Source: Membranipora membranacea
Lineage: Eukaryota > Bryozoa > Gymnolaemata > Cheilostomatida > Membraniporidae
DNA: 64,000 nucleotides
NCBI GenBank assembly: GCA_914767715.1
Contig: OU612065.1
Location: forward strand, 35,464,001-35,528,000
Direction of reading: 5' to 3'
A program made the translations under genes and the position numbers. The notes beneath the pieces are model-generated. The model worked only from the letters and a program-made list of their open reading frames with translations. It was not told where the DNA came from and ran no database searches. Shown piece by piece: positions 38,102 through 52,034 of this stretch; within the stretch, counting starts at the first letter, position 1, and each line of letters opens with the position of its first letter.

Positions 38102-38219
38102 GTCTACAGCACCCAGTATTCCCAGGCGGTCACCCATCCAAGTACTAACTGGGCTCGACGTTGCTTAGCTTCAGTGATCGGACGAGAACTGGCGTTTTCA
38201 ACGTGATATGGCCGTAGAC
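38102..38219 (-). rRNA. 5S ribosomal RNA
   Basis: Consensus sequence. G-run 14, repeating the state of the copy at 35338. Confidence 0.97.
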
Positions 38220-39482
38220 ATTTATGGAGATTAATTTTAGCAGTTTTATGCTTGGATGCAGCAATGACAAAACAAGGGCATGCGACTCTGAATTGTATGC
38301 TGCATTTTTATAGTCTTACTTCTAGACATTTTAACTTGTTCCTTTAAAAGACAAGCAAATCATAGTTCTCCTTCTTCATTATATCTTACATATATTATAG
38401 AACATATATTTCTCTTCCATTACATTGATAGTGTGCATTTTGCCTTTTGATTCTTTTTGAGGATGGAGGGTCTCGTTGGGTTGACTGCCTGCCAGGTTAG
38501 AACCAAGCTGGCGGGTTTGATGGCTCATAGAAGCATCTTTTGGCATTGGACTTTTTTCCGAGATTGGGCTCGACAATTGTAGCATGCAATGAACTATTTG
38601 GCAACAATCATTTTGACGCGACATCACGCCTAGCTTCATTGTTTAGCATTCTGTCGGACTAAAAGCCGCACTCACAGTGCAGGATTAAAAGCGCCAGTTA
38701 TAAGCAGGCAGCAAGTAGCGGGCTCTGGTAGGTTACTCTTTTGTTTGATTATGACAGTACCAGCAGTGATCTAAGCACTAGACTGGACCGTAGGCCAGGG
38801 GATAAACAATGTGACACTCGTGTGTGATCCATCATACAGCCATAGATATTCTGATTTTATTAAATCTATACCTGTTTAGTTAGCAAACTCTGATGTCCGC
38901 CGCTGGATTTTGGTAATTATGTGTACATCGACACACTTAACCTACCAAGTGAACACCAGCCATTATCAGGATTACCGCCGAAAAGCCATAATTTGTGTTG
39001 TCGATAACAATAGCCTATAATGGCTGCTGCAATTTTCCAATTTCGCTAGCTTTCTTACTTGTTATCATTTCTGGTGTATTGTCCAAAAGTGATAGCAATG
39101 CAGCACCGATCTAGCATTTTTTCTGGCATCCTCTTCTTGGCGTGGGGGACAAACCTCAGATAGAACCACCAATCCCCTACGCTGACCTTCCCAAGGATTG
39201 CTGCCGCACAATTCGAATAGGGATTGACACAAAACTCAGGATTTTCTTCGATTTATCTGCTCAAAAATTGCACTTTTCGTCTTCTTTTTTGTCGCGAGAA
39301 ACAAGCTTGCATATGTTTCCGTTTTAGAATAATTGGGGGGGGGGGGTGGATGGACGAGGGAGGGGAAGGATGTGGGTGTGCTGACCACAAAAAAAAAACA
39401 CTTCGAGCAGCTCATATTGATGGTAGAGTGATGAATATAACATGATTTTAAATAGTTGCAAAAATGGATAAAATACTCAAAA

Positions 39483-39600
39483 GTCTACAGCACCCAGTAT
39501 TCCCAGGCGGTCACCCATCCAAGTACTAACTGGGCTCGACGTTGCTTAGCTTCAGTGATCGGACGAGAACTGGCGTTTTCAATGTGATATGGCCGTAGAC
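39483..39600 (-). rRNA. 5S ribosomal RNA, G18A variant
   Basis: One change, at 39583 (RNA G18A), replacing the G18-C60 pair of helix II by an A-C mismatch. G-run 12; AGCACC variant upstream (39917). It is otherwise the dimer partner of the copy at 36719, so this base changed after that duplication. Confidence 0.96.
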
Positions 39601-40864
39601 ATTTATGGAGATTAATTTTAGCAGTTTTATGCTTGGATGCAGCAATGACAAAACAAGGGCATGCGACTCTGAATTGTATGCTGCATTTTTATAGTCTTAC
39701 TTCTAGACATTTTAACTTGTTCCTTTAAAAGACAAGCAAATCATAGTTCTCCTTCTTCATTATATCTTACATATATTATAGAACATATATTTCTCTTCCA
39801 TTACATTGATAGTGTGCATTTTGCCTTTTGATTCTTTTTGAGGATGGAGGGTCTCGTTGGGTTGACTGCCTGCCAGGTTAGAACCAAGCTGGCGGGTTTG
39901 ATGGCTCATAGAAGCACCTTTTGGCATTGGACTTTTTTCCGAGATTGGGCTCGACAATTGTAGCATGCAATGAACTATTTGGCAACAATCATTTTGACGC
40001 GACATCACGCCTAGCTTCATTGTTTAGCATTCTGTCGGACTAAAAGCCGCACTCACAGTGCAGGATTAAAAGCGCCAGTTATAAGCAGGCAGCAAGTAGC
40101 GGGCTCTGGTAGGTTACTCTTTTGTTTGATTATGACAGTACCAGCAGTGATCTAAGCACTAGACTGGACCGTAGGCCAGGGGATAAACAATGTGACACTC
40201 GTGTGTGATCCATCATACAGCCATAGATATTCTGATTTTATTAAATCTATACCTGTTTAGTTAGCAAACTCTGATGTCCGCCGCTGGATTTTGGTAATTA
40301 TGTGTACATCGACACACTTAACCTACCAAGTGAACACCAGCCATTATCAGGATTACCGCCGAAAAGCCATAATTTGTGTTGTCGATAACAATAGCCTATA
40401 ATGGCTGCTGCAATTTTCCAATTTCGCTAGCTTTCTTACTTGTTATCATTTCTGGTGTATTGTCCAAAAGTGATAGCAATGCAGCACCGATCTAGCATTT
40501 TTTCTGGCATCCTCTTCTTGGCGTGGGGGACAAACCTCAGATAGAACCACCAATCCCCTACGCTGACCTTCCCAAGGATTGCTGCCGCACAATTCGAATA
40601 GGGATTGACACAAAACTCAGGATTTTCTTCGATTTATCTGCTCAAAAATTGCACTTTTCGTCTTCTTTTTTGTCGCGAGAAACAAGCTTGCATATGTTTC
40701 CGTTTTAGAATAATTGGGGGTGGGGGGGTGGATGGACGAGGGAGGGGAAGGATGTGGGTGTGCTGACCACAAAAAAAAAACACTTCGAGCAGCTCATATT
40801 GATGGTAGAGTGATGAATATAACATGATTTTAAATAGTTGCAAAAATGGATAAAATACTCAAAA

Positions 40865-40982
40865 GTCTACAGCACCCAGTATTCCCAGGCGGTCACCCAT
40901 CCAAGTACTAACTGGGCTCGACGTTGCTTAGCTTCAGTGATCGGACGAGAACTGGCGTTTTCAACGTGATATGGCCGTAGAC
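40865..40982 (-). rRNA. 5S ribosomal RNA
   Basis: Consensus sequence. The downstream G-run is interrupted (5 G, T, 7 G), unique in the window. Confidence 0.97.
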
Positions 40983-42245
40983 ATTTATGGAGATTAATTT
41001 TAGCAGTTTTATGCTTGGATGCAGCAATGACAAAACAAGGGCATGCGACTCTGAATTGTATGCTGCATTTTTATAGTCTTACTTCTAGACATTTTAACTT
41101 GTTCCTTTAAAAGACAAGCAAATCATAGTTCTCCTTCTTCATTATATCTTACATATATTATAGAACATATATTTCTCTTCCATTACATTGATAGTGTGCA
41201 TTTTGCCTTTTGATTCTTTTTGAGGATGGAGGGTCTCGTTGGGTTGACTGCCTGCCAGGTTAGAACCAAGCTGGCGGGTTTGATGGCTCATAGAAGCATC
41301 TTTTGGCATTGGACTTTTTTCCGAGATTGGGCTCGACAATTGTAGCATGCAATGAACTATTTGGCAACAATCATTTTGACGCGACATCACGCCTAGCTTC
41401 ATTGTTTAGCATTCTGTCGGACTAAAAGCCGCACTCACAGTGCAGGATTAAAAGCGCCAGTTATAAGCAGGCAGCAAGTAGCGGGCTCTGGTAGGTTACT
41501 CTTTTGTTTGATTATGACAGTACCAGCAGTGATCTAAGCACTAGACTGGACCGTAGGCCAGGGGATAAACAATGTGACACTCGTGTGTGATCCATCATAC
41601 AGCCATAGATATTCTGATTTTATTAAATCTATACCTGTTTAGTTAGCAAACTCTGATGTCCGCCGCTGGATTTTGGTAATTATGTGTACATCGACACACT
41701 TAACCTACCAAGTGAACACCAGCCATTATCAGGATTACCGCCGAAAAGCCATAATTTGTGTTGTCGATAACAATAGCCTATAATGGCTGCTGCAATTTTC
41801 CAATTTCGCTAGCTTTCTTACTTGTTATCATTTCTGGTGTATTGTCCAAAAGTGATAGCAATGCAGCACCGATCTAGCATTTTTTCTGGCATCCTCTTCT
41901 TGGCGTGGGGGACAAACCTCAGATAGAACCACCAATCCCCTACGCTGACCTTCCCAAGGATTGCTGCCGCACAATTCGAATAGGGATTGACACAAAACTC
42001 AGGATTTTCTTCGATTTATCTGCTCAAAAATTGCACTTTTCGTCGTCTTTTTTGTCGCGAGAAACAAGCTTGCATATGTTTCCGTTTTAGAATAATTGGG
42101 GGGGGGGGGTGGATGGACGAGGGAGGGGAAGGATGTGGGTGTGCTGACCACAAAAAAAAAACACTTCGAGCAGCTCATATTGATGGTAGAGTGATGAATA
42201 TAACATGATTTTAAATAGTTGCAAAAATGGATAAAATACTCAAAA

Positions 42246-42363
42246 GTCTACAGCACCCAGTATTCCCAGGCGGTCACCCATCCAAGTACTAACTGGGCTC
42301 GACGTTGCTTAGCTTCAGTGATCGGACGAGAACTGGCGTTTTCAACGTGATATGGCCGTAGAC
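42246..42363 (-). rRNA. 5S ribosomal RNA
   Basis: Consensus sequence. G-run 12 with the CGTCGTC variant at 42045 in the 3'-side spacer. Private A to G at 42747 upstream. Confidence 0.97.
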
Positions 42364-43626
42364 ATTTATGGAGATTAATTTTAGCAGTTTTATGCTTGGA
42401 TGCAGCAATGACAAAACAAGGGCATGCGACTCTGAATTGTATGCTGCATTTTTATAGTCTTACTTCTAGACATTTTAACTTGTTCCTTTAAAAGACAAGC
42501 AAATCATAGTTCTCCTTCTTCATTATATCTTACATATATTATAGAACATATATTTCTCTTCCATTACATTGATAGTGTGCATTTTGCCTTTTGATTCTTT
42601 TTGAGGATGGAGGGTCTCGTTGGGTTGACTGCCTGCCAGGTTAGAACCAAGCTGGCGGGTTTGATGGCTCATAGAAGCATCTTTTGGCATTGGACTTTTT
42701 TCCGAGATTGGGCTCGACAATTGTAGCATGCAATGAACTATTTGGCGACAATCATTTTGACGCGACATCACGCCTAGCTTCATTGTTTAGCATTCTGTCG
42801 GACTAAAAGCCGCACTCACAGTGCAGGATTAAAAGCGCCAGTTATAAGCAGGCAGCAAGTAGCGGGCTCTGGTAGGTTACTCTTTTGTTTGATTATGACA
42901 GTACCAGCAGTGATCTAAGCACTAGACTGGACCGTAGGCCAGGGGATAAACAATGTGACACTCGTGTGTGATCCATCATACAGCCATAGATATTCTGATT
43001 TTATTAAATCTATACCTGTTTAGTTAGCAAACTCTGATGTCCGCCGCTGGATTTTGGTAATTATGTGTACATCGACACACTTAACCTACCAAGTGAACAC
43101 CAGCCATTATCAGGATTACCGCCGAAAAGCCATAATTTGTGTTGTCGATAACAATAGCCTATAATGGCTGCTGCAATTTTCCAATTTCGCTAGCTTTCTT
43201 ACTTGTTATCATTTCTGGTGTATTGTCCAAAAGTGATAGCAATGCAGCACCGATCTAGCATTTTTTCTGGCATCCTCTTCTTGGCGTGGGGGACAAACCT
43301 CAGATAGAACCACCAATCCCCTACGCTGACCTTCCCAAGGATTGCTGCCGCACAATTCGAATAGGGATTGACACAAAACTCAGGATTTTCTTCGATTTAT
43401 CTGCTCAAAAATTGCACTTTTCGTCTTCTTTTTTGTCGCGAGAAACAAGCTTGCATATGTTTCCGTTTTAGAATAATTGGGGGGGGGGGGTGGATGGACG
43501 AGGGAGGGGAAGGATGTGGGTGTGCTGACCACAAAAAAAAAACACTTCGAGCAGCTCATATTGATGGTAGAGTGATGAATATAACATGATTTTAAATAGT
43601 TGCAAAAATGGATAAAATACTCAAAA

Positions 43627-43744
43627 GTCTACAGCACCCAGTATTCCCAGGCGGTCACCCATCCAAGTACTAACTGGGCTCGACGTTGCTTAGCTTCAGT
43701 GATCGGACGAGAACTGGCGTTTTCAACGTGATATGGCCGTAGAC
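43627..43744 (-). rRNA. 5S ribosomal RNA
   Basis: Consensus sequence. G-run 12. Confidence 0.97.
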
Positions 43745-45007
43745 ATTTATGGAGATTAATTTTAGCAGTTTTATGCTTGGATGCAGCAATGACAAAACAA
43801 GGGCATGCGACTCTGAATTGTATGCTGCATTTTTATAGTCTTACTTCTAGACATTTTAACTTGTTCCTTTAAAAGACAAGCAAATCATAGTTCTCCTTCT
43901 TCATTATATCTTACATATATTATAGAACATATATTTCTCTTCCATTACATTGATAGTGTGCATTTTGCCTTTTGATTCTTTTTGAGGATGGAGGGTCTCG
44001 TTGGGTTGACTGCCTGCCAGGTTAGAACCAAGCTGGCGGGTTTGATGGCTCATAGAAGCATCTTTTGGCATTGGACTTTTTTCCGAGATTGGGCTCGACA
44101 ATTGTAGCATGCAATGAACTATTTGGCAACAATCATTTTGACGCGACATCACGCCTAGCTTCATTGTTTAGCATTCTGTCGGACTAAAAGCCGCACTCAC
44201 AGTGCAGGATTAAAAGCGCCAGTTATAAGCAGGCAGCAAGTAGCGGGCTCTGGTAGGTTACTCTTTTGTTTGATTATGACAGTACCAGCAGTGATCTAAG
44301 CACTAGACTGGACCGTAGGCCAGGGGATAAACAATGTGACACTCGTGTGTGATCCATCATACAGCCATAGATATTCTGATTTTATTAAATCTATACCTGT
44401 TTAGTTAGCAAACTCTGATGTCCGCCGCTGGATTTTGGTAATTATGTGTACATCGACACACTTAACCTACCAAGTGAACACCAGCCATTATCAGGATTAC
44501 CGCCGAAAAGCCATAATTTGTGTTGTCGATAACAATAGCCTATAATGGCTGCTGCAATTTTCCAATTTCGCTAGCTTTCTTACTTGTTATCATTTCTGGT
44601 GTATTGTCCAAAAGTGATAGCAATGCAGCACCGATCTAGCATTTTTTCTGGCATCCTCTTCTTGGCGTGGGGGACAAACCTCAGATAGAACCACCAATCC
44701 CCTACGCTGACCTTCCCAAGGATTGCTGCCGCACAATTCGAATAGGGATTGACACAAAACTCAGGATTTTCTTCGATTTATCTGCTCAAAAATTGCACTT
44801 TTCGTCTTCTTTTTTGTCGCGAGAAACAAGCTTGCATATGTTTCCGTTTTAGAATAATTGGGGGGGGGGGGTGGATGGACGAGGGAGGGGAAGGATGTGG
44901 GTGTGCTGACCACAAAAAAAAAACACTTCGAGCAGCTCATATTGATGGTAGAGTGATGAATATAACATGATTTTAAATAGTTGCAAAAATGGATAAAATA
45001 CTCAAAA

Positions 45008-45125
45008 GTCTACAGCACCCAGTATTCCCAGGCGGTCACCCATCCAAGTACTAACTGGGCTCAACGTTGCTTAGCTTCAGTGATCGGACGAGAACTGGCG
45101 TTTTCAACGTGATATGGCCGTAGAC
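45008..45125 (-). rRNA. 5S ribosomal RNA, C63U variant
   Basis: One change at 45063 (RNA C63U), at the bulged base of helix II and just past box A. Pairing is not lost. G-run 12. The upstream spacer has a private A to C (GCAACTCAT) near 45265. Confidence 0.96.
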
Positions 45126-46388
45126 ATTTATGGAGATTAATTTTAGCAGTTTTATGCTTGGATGCAGCAATGACAAAACAAGGGCATGCGACTCTGAATT
45201 GTATGCTGCATTTTTATAGTCTTACTTCTAGACATTTTAACTTGTTCCTTTAAAAGACAAGCAACTCATAGTTCTCCTTCTTCATTATATCTTACATATA
45301 TTATAGAACATATATTTCTCTTCCATTACATTGATAGTGTGCATTTTGCCTTTTGATTCTTTTTGAGGATGGAGGGTCTCGTTGGGTTGACTGCCTGCCA
45401 GGTTAGAACCAAGCTGGCGGGTTTGATGGCTCATAGAAGCATCTTTTGGCATTGGACTTTTTTCCGAGATTGGGCTCGACAATTGTAGCATGCAATGAAC
45501 TATTTGGCAACAATCATTTTGACGCGACATCACGCCTAGCTTCATTGTTTAGCATTCTGTCGGACTAAAAGCCGCACTCACAGTGCAGGATTAAAAGCGC
45601 CAGTTATAAGCAGGCAGCAAGTAGCGGGCTCTGGTAGGTTACTCTTTTGTTTGATTATGACAGTACCAGCAGTGATCTAAGCACTAGACTGGACCGTAGG
45701 CCAGGGGATAAACAATGTGACACTCGTGTGTGATCCATCATACAGCCATAGATATTCTGATTTTATTAAATCTATACCTGTTTAGTTAGCAAACTCTGAT
45801 GTCCGCCGCTGGATTTTGGTAATTATGTGTACATCGACACACTTAACCTACCAAGTGAACACCAGCCATTATCAGGATTACCGCCGAAAAGCCATAATTT
45901 GTGTTGTCGATAACAATAGCCTATAATGGCTGCTGCAATTTTCCAATTTCGCTAGCTTTCTTACTTGTTATCATTTCTGGTGTATTGTCCAAAAGTGATA
46001 GCAATGCAGCACCGATCTAGCATTTTTTCTGGCATCCTCTTCTTGGCGTGGGGGACAAACCTCAGATAGAACCACCAATCCCCTACGCTGACCTTCCCAA
46101 GGATTGCTGCCGCACAATTCGAATAGGGATTGACACAAAACTCAGGATTTTCTTCGATTTATCTGCTCAAAAATTGCACTTTTCGTCTTCTTTTTTGTCG
46201 CGAGAAACAAGCTTGCATATGTTTCCGTTTTAGAATAATTGGGGGGGGGGGGTGGATGGACGAGGGAGGGGAAGGATGTGGGTGTGCTGACCACAAAAAA
46301 AAAACACTTCGAGCAGCTCATATTGATGGTAGAGTGATGAATATAACATGATTTTAAATAGTTGCAAAAATGGATAAAATACTCAAAA

Positions 46389-46506
46389 GTCTACAGCACC
46401 CAGTATTCCCAGGCGGTCACCCATCCAAGTACTAACTGGGCTCGACGTTGCTTAGCTTCAGTGATCGGACGAGAACTGGCGTTTTCAACGTGATATGGCC
46501 GTAGAC
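46389..46506 (-). rRNA. 5S ribosomal RNA
   Basis: Consensus sequence. G-run 12; private G to A (GATTAGGCTC) near 46853 upstream. Confidence 0.97.
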
Positions 46507-47771
46507 ATTTATGGAGATTAATTTTAGCAGTTTTATGCTTGGATGCAGCAATGACAAAACAAGGGCATGCGACTCTGAATTGTATGCTGCATTTTTATAG
46601 TCTTACTTCTAGACATTTTAACTTGTTCCTTTAAAAGACAAGCAAATCATAGTTCTCCTTCTTCATTATATCTTACATATATTATAGAACATATATTTCT
46701 CTTCCATTACATTGATAGTGTGCATTTTGCCTTTTGATTCTTTTTGAGGATGGAGGGTCTCGTTGGGTTGACTGCCTGCCAGGTTAGAACCAAGCTGGCG
46801 GGTTTGATGGCTCATAGAAGCATCTTTTGGCATTGGACTTTTTTCCGAGATTAGGCTCGACAATTGTAGCATGCAATGAACTATTTGGCAACAATCATTT
46901 TGACGCGACATCACGCCTAGCTTCATTGTTTAGCATTCTGTCGGACTAAAAGCCGCACTCACAGTGCAGGATTAAAAGCGCCAGTTATAAGCAGGCAGCA
47001 AGTAGCGGGCTCTGGTAGGTTACTCTTTTGTTTGATTATGACAGTACCAGCAGTGATCTAAGCACTAGACTGGACCGTAGGCCAGGGGATAAACAATGTG
47101 ACACTCGTGTGTGATCCATCATACAGCCATAGATATTCTGATTTTATTAAATCTATACCTGTTTAGTTAGCAAACTCTGATGTCCGCCGCTGGATTTTGG
47201 TAATTATGTGTACATCGACACACTTAACCTACCAAGTGAACACCAGCCATTATCAGGATTACCGCCGAAAAGCCATAATTTGTGTTGTCGATAACAATAG
47301 CCTATAATGGCTGCTGCAATTTTCCAATTTCGCTAGCTTTCTTACTTGTTATCATTTCTGGTGTATTGTCCAAAAGTGATAGCAATGCAGCACCGATCTA
47401 GCATTTTTTCTGGCATCCTCTTCTTGGCGTGGGGGACAAACCTCAGATAGAACCACCAATCCCCTACGCTGACCTTCCCAAGGATTGCTGCCGCACAATT
47501 CGAATAGGGATTGACACAAAACTCAGGATTTTCTTCGATTTATCTGCTCAAAAATTGCACTTTTCGTCTTCTTTTTTGTCGCGAGAAACAAGCTTGCATA
47601 TGTTTCCGTTTTAGAATAATTGGGGGGGGGGGGGGTGGATGGACGAGGGAGGGGAAGGATGTGGGTGTGCTGACCACAAAAAAAAAACACTTCGAGCAGC
47701 TCATATTGATGGTAGAGTGATGAATATAACATGATTTTAAATAGTTGCAAAAATGGATAAAATACTCAAAA

Positions 47772-47889
47772 GTCTACAGCACCCAGTATTCCCAGGCGGT
47801 CACCCATCCAAGTACTAACTGGGCTCGACGTTGCTTAGCTTCAGTGATCGGACGAGAACTGGCGTTTTCAACGTGATATGGCCGTAGAC
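47772..47889 (-). rRNA. 5S ribosomal RNA
   Basis: Consensus sequence. G-run 14. Confidence 0.97.
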
Positions 47890-49153
47890 ATTTATGGAGA
47901 TTAATTTTAGCAGTTTTATGCTTGGATGCAGCAATGACAAAACAAGGGCATGCGACTCTGAATTGTATGCTGCATTTTTATAGTCTTACTTCTAGACATT
48001 TTAACTTGTTCCTTTAAAAGACAAGCAAATCATAGTTCTCCTTCTTCATTATATCTTACATATATTATAGAACATATATTTCTCTTCCATTACATTGATA
48101 GTGTGCATTTTGCCTTTTGATTCTTTTTGAGGATGGAGGGTCTCGTTGGGTTGACTGCCTGCCAGGTTAGAACCAAGCTGGCGGGTTTGATGGCTCATAG
48201 AAGCATCTTTTGGCATTGGACTTTTTTCCGAGATTGGGCTCGACAATTGTAGCATGCAATGAACTATTTGGCAACAATCATTTTGACGCGACATCACGCC
48301 TAGCTTCATTGTTTAGCATTCTGTCGGACTAAAAGCCGCACTCACAGTGCAGGATTAAAAGCGCCAGTTATAAGCAGGCAGCAAGTAGCGGGCTCTGGTA
48401 GGTTACTCTTTTGTTTGATTATGACAGTACCAGCAGTGATCTAAGCACTAGACTGGACCGTAGGCCAGGGGATAAACAATGTGACACTCGTGTGTGATCC
48501 ATCATACAGCCATAGATATTCTGATTTTATTAAATCTATACCTGTTTAGTTAGCAAACTCTGATGTCCGCCGCTGGATTTTGGTAATTATGTGTACATCG
48601 ACACACTTAACCTACCAAGTGAACACCAGCCATTATCAGGATTACCGCCGAAAAGCCATAATTTGTGTTGTCGATAACAATAGCCTATAATGGCTGCTGC
48701 AATTTTCCAATTTCGCTAGCTTTCTTACTTGTTATCATTTCTGGTGTATTGTCCAAAAGTGATAGCAATGCAGCACCGATCTAGCATTTTTTCTGGCATC
48801 CTCTTCTTGGCGTGGGGGACAAACCTCAGATAGAACCACCAATCCCCTACGCTGACCTTCCCAAGGATTGCTGCCGCACAATTCGAATAGGGATTGACAC
48901 AAAACTCAGGATTTTCTTCGATTTATCTGCTCAAAAATTGCACTTTTCGTCTTCTTTTTTGTCGCGAGAAACAAGCTTGCATATGTTTCCGTTTTAGAAT
49001 AATTGGGGGGGGGGGGGTGGATGGACGAGGGAGGGGAAGGATGTGGGTGTGCTGACCACAAAAAAAAAACACTTCGAGCAGCTCATATTGATGGTAGAGT
49101 GATGAATATAACATGATTTTAAATAGTTGCAAAAATGGATAAAATACTCAAAA

Positions 49154-49271
49154 GTCTACAGCACCCAGTATTCCCAGGCGGTCACCCATCCAAGTACTAA
49201 CTGGGCTCGACGTTGCTTAGCTTCAGTGATCGGACGAGAACTGGCGTTTTCAACGTGATATGGCCGTAGAC
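49154..49271 (-). rRNA. 5S ribosomal RNA
   Basis: Consensus sequence. G-run 13. Confidence 0.97.
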
Positions 49272-50534
49272 ATTTATGGAGATTAATTTTAGCAGTTTTA
49301 TGCTTGGATGCAGCAATGACAAAACAAGGGCATGCGACTCTGAATTGTATGCTGCATTTTTATAGTCTTACTTCTAGACATTTTAACTTGTTCCTTTAAA
49401 AGACAAGCAAATCATAGTTCTCCTTCTTCATTATATCTTACATATATTATAGAACATATATTTCTCTTCCATTACATTGATAGTGTGCATTTTGCCTTTT
49501 GATTCTTTTTGAGGATGGAGGGTCTCGTTGGGTTGACTGCCTGCCAGGTTAGAACCAAGCTGGCGGGTTTGATGGCTCATAGAAGCATCTTTTGGCATTG
49601 GACTTTTTTCCGAGATTGGGCTCGACAATTGTAGCATGCAATGAACTATTTGGCAACAATCATTTTGACGCGACATCACGCCTAGCTTCATTGTTTAGCA
49701 TTCTGTCGGACTAAAAGCCGCACTCACAGTGCAGGATTAAAAGCGCCAGTTATAAGCAGGCAGCAAGTAGCGGGCTCTGGTAGGTTACTCTTTTGTTTGA
49801 TTATGACAGTACCAGCAGTGATCTAAGCACTAGACTGGACCGTAGGCCAGGGGATAAACAATGTGACACTCGTGTGTGATCCATCATACAGCCATAGATA
49901 TTCTGATTTTATTAAATCTATACCTGTTTAGTTAGCAAACTCTGATGTCCGCCGCTGGATTTTGGTAATTATGTGTACATCGACACACTTAACCTACCAA
50001 GTGAACACCAGCCATTATCAGGATTACCGCCGAAAAGCCATAATTTGTGTTGTCGATAACAATAGCCTATAATGGCTGCTGCAATTTTCCAATTTCGCTA
50101 GCTTTCTTACTTGTTATCATTTCTGGTGTATTGTCCAAAAGTGATAGCAATGCAGCACCGATCTAGCATTTTTTCTGGCATCCTCTTCTTGGCGTGGGGG
50201 ACAAACCTCAGATAGAACCACCAATCCCCTACGCTGACCTTCCCAAGGATTGCTGCCGCACAATTCGAATAGGGATTGACACAAAACTCAGGATTTTCTT
50301 CGATTTATCTGCTCAAAAATTGCACTTTTCGTCGTCTTTTTTGTCGCGAGAAACAAGCTTGCATATGTTTCCGTTTTAGAATAATTGGGGGGGGGGGGTG
50401 GATGGACGAGGGAGGGGAAGGATGTGGGTGTGCTGACCACAAAAAAAAAACACTTCGAGCAGCTCATATTGATGGTAGAGTGATGAATATAACATGATTT
50501 TAAATAGTTGCAAAAATGGATAAAATACTCAAAA

Positions 50535-50652
50535 GTCTACAGCACCCAGTATTCCCAGGCGGTCACCCATCCAAGTACTAACTGGGCTCGACGTTGCTTA
50601 GCTTCAGTGATCGGACGAGAACTGGCGTTTTCAACGTGATATGGCCGTAGAC
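50535..50652 (-). rRNA. 5S ribosomal RNA
   Basis: Consensus sequence. G-run 12 with CGTCGTC (50334), the second unit of that subtype. Confidence 0.97.
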
Positions 50653-51916
50653 ATTTATGGAGATTAATTTTAGCAGTTTTATGCTTGGATGCAGCAATGA
50701 CAAAACAAGGGCATGCGACTCTGAATTGTATGCTGCATTTTTATAGTCTTACTTCTAGACATTTTAACTTGTTCCTTTAAAAGACAAGCAAATCATAGTT
50801 CTCCTTCTTCATTATATCTTACATATATTATAGAACATATATTTCTCTTCCATTACATTGATAGTGTGCATTTTGCCTTTTGATTCTTTTTGAGGATGGA
50901 GGGTCTCGTTGGGTTGACTGCCTGCCAGGTTAGAACCAAGCTGGCGGGTTTGATGGCTCATAGAAGCATCTTTTGGCATTGGACTTTTTTCCGAGATTGG
51001 GCTCGACAATTGTAGCATGCAATGAACTATTTGGCAACAATCATTTTGACGCGACATCACGCCTAGCTTCATTGTTTAGCATTCTGTCGGACTAAAAGCC
51101 GCACTCACAGTGCAGGATTAAAAGCGCCAGTTATAAGCAGGCAGCAAGTAGCGGGCTCTGGTAGGTTACTCTTTTGTTTGATTATGACAGTACCAGCAGT
51201 GATCTAAGCACTAGACTGGACCGTAGGCCAGGGGATAAACAATGTGACACTCGTGTGTGATCCATCATACAGCCATAGATATTCTGATTTTATTAAATCT
51301 ATACCTGTTTAGTTAGCAAACTCTGATGTCCGCCGCTGGATTTTGGTAATTATGTGTACATCGACACACTTAACCTACCAAGTGAACACCAGCCATTATC
51401 AGGATTACCGCCGAAAAGCCATAATTTGTGTTGTCGATAACAATAGCCTATAATGGCTGCTGCAATTTTCCAATTTCGCTAGCTTTCTTACTTGTTATCA
51501 TTTCTGGTGTATTGTCCAAAAGTGATAGCAATGCAGCACCGATCTAGCATTTTTTCTGGCATCCTCTTCTTGGCGTGGGGGACAAACCTCAGATAGAACC
51601 ACCAATCCCCTACGCTGACCTTCCCAAGGATTGCTGCCGCACAATTCGAATAGGGATTGACACAAAACTCAGGATTTTCTTCGATTTATCTGCTCAAAAA
51701 TTGCACTTTTCGTCTTCTTTTTTGTCGCGAGAAACAAGCTTGCATATGTTTCCGTTTTAGAATAATTGGGGGGGGGGGGGTGGATGGACGAGGGAGGGGA
51801 AGGATGTGGGTGTGCTGACCACAAAAAAAAAACACTTCGAGCAGCTCATATTGATGGTAGAGTGATGAATATAACATGATTTTAAATAGTTGCAAAAATG
51901 GATAAAATACTCAAAA

Positions 51917-52034
51917 GTCTACAGCACCCAGTATTCCCAGGCGGTCACCCATCCAAGTACTAACTGGGCTCGACGTTGCTTAGCTTCAGTGATCGGACGA
52001 GAACTGGCGTTTTCAACGTGATATGGCCGTAGAC
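51917..52034 (-). rRNA. 5S ribosomal RNA
   Basis: Consensus sequence. G-run 13; private T to G (CACACGTAACC) near 52752 upstream. Confidence 0.97.
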
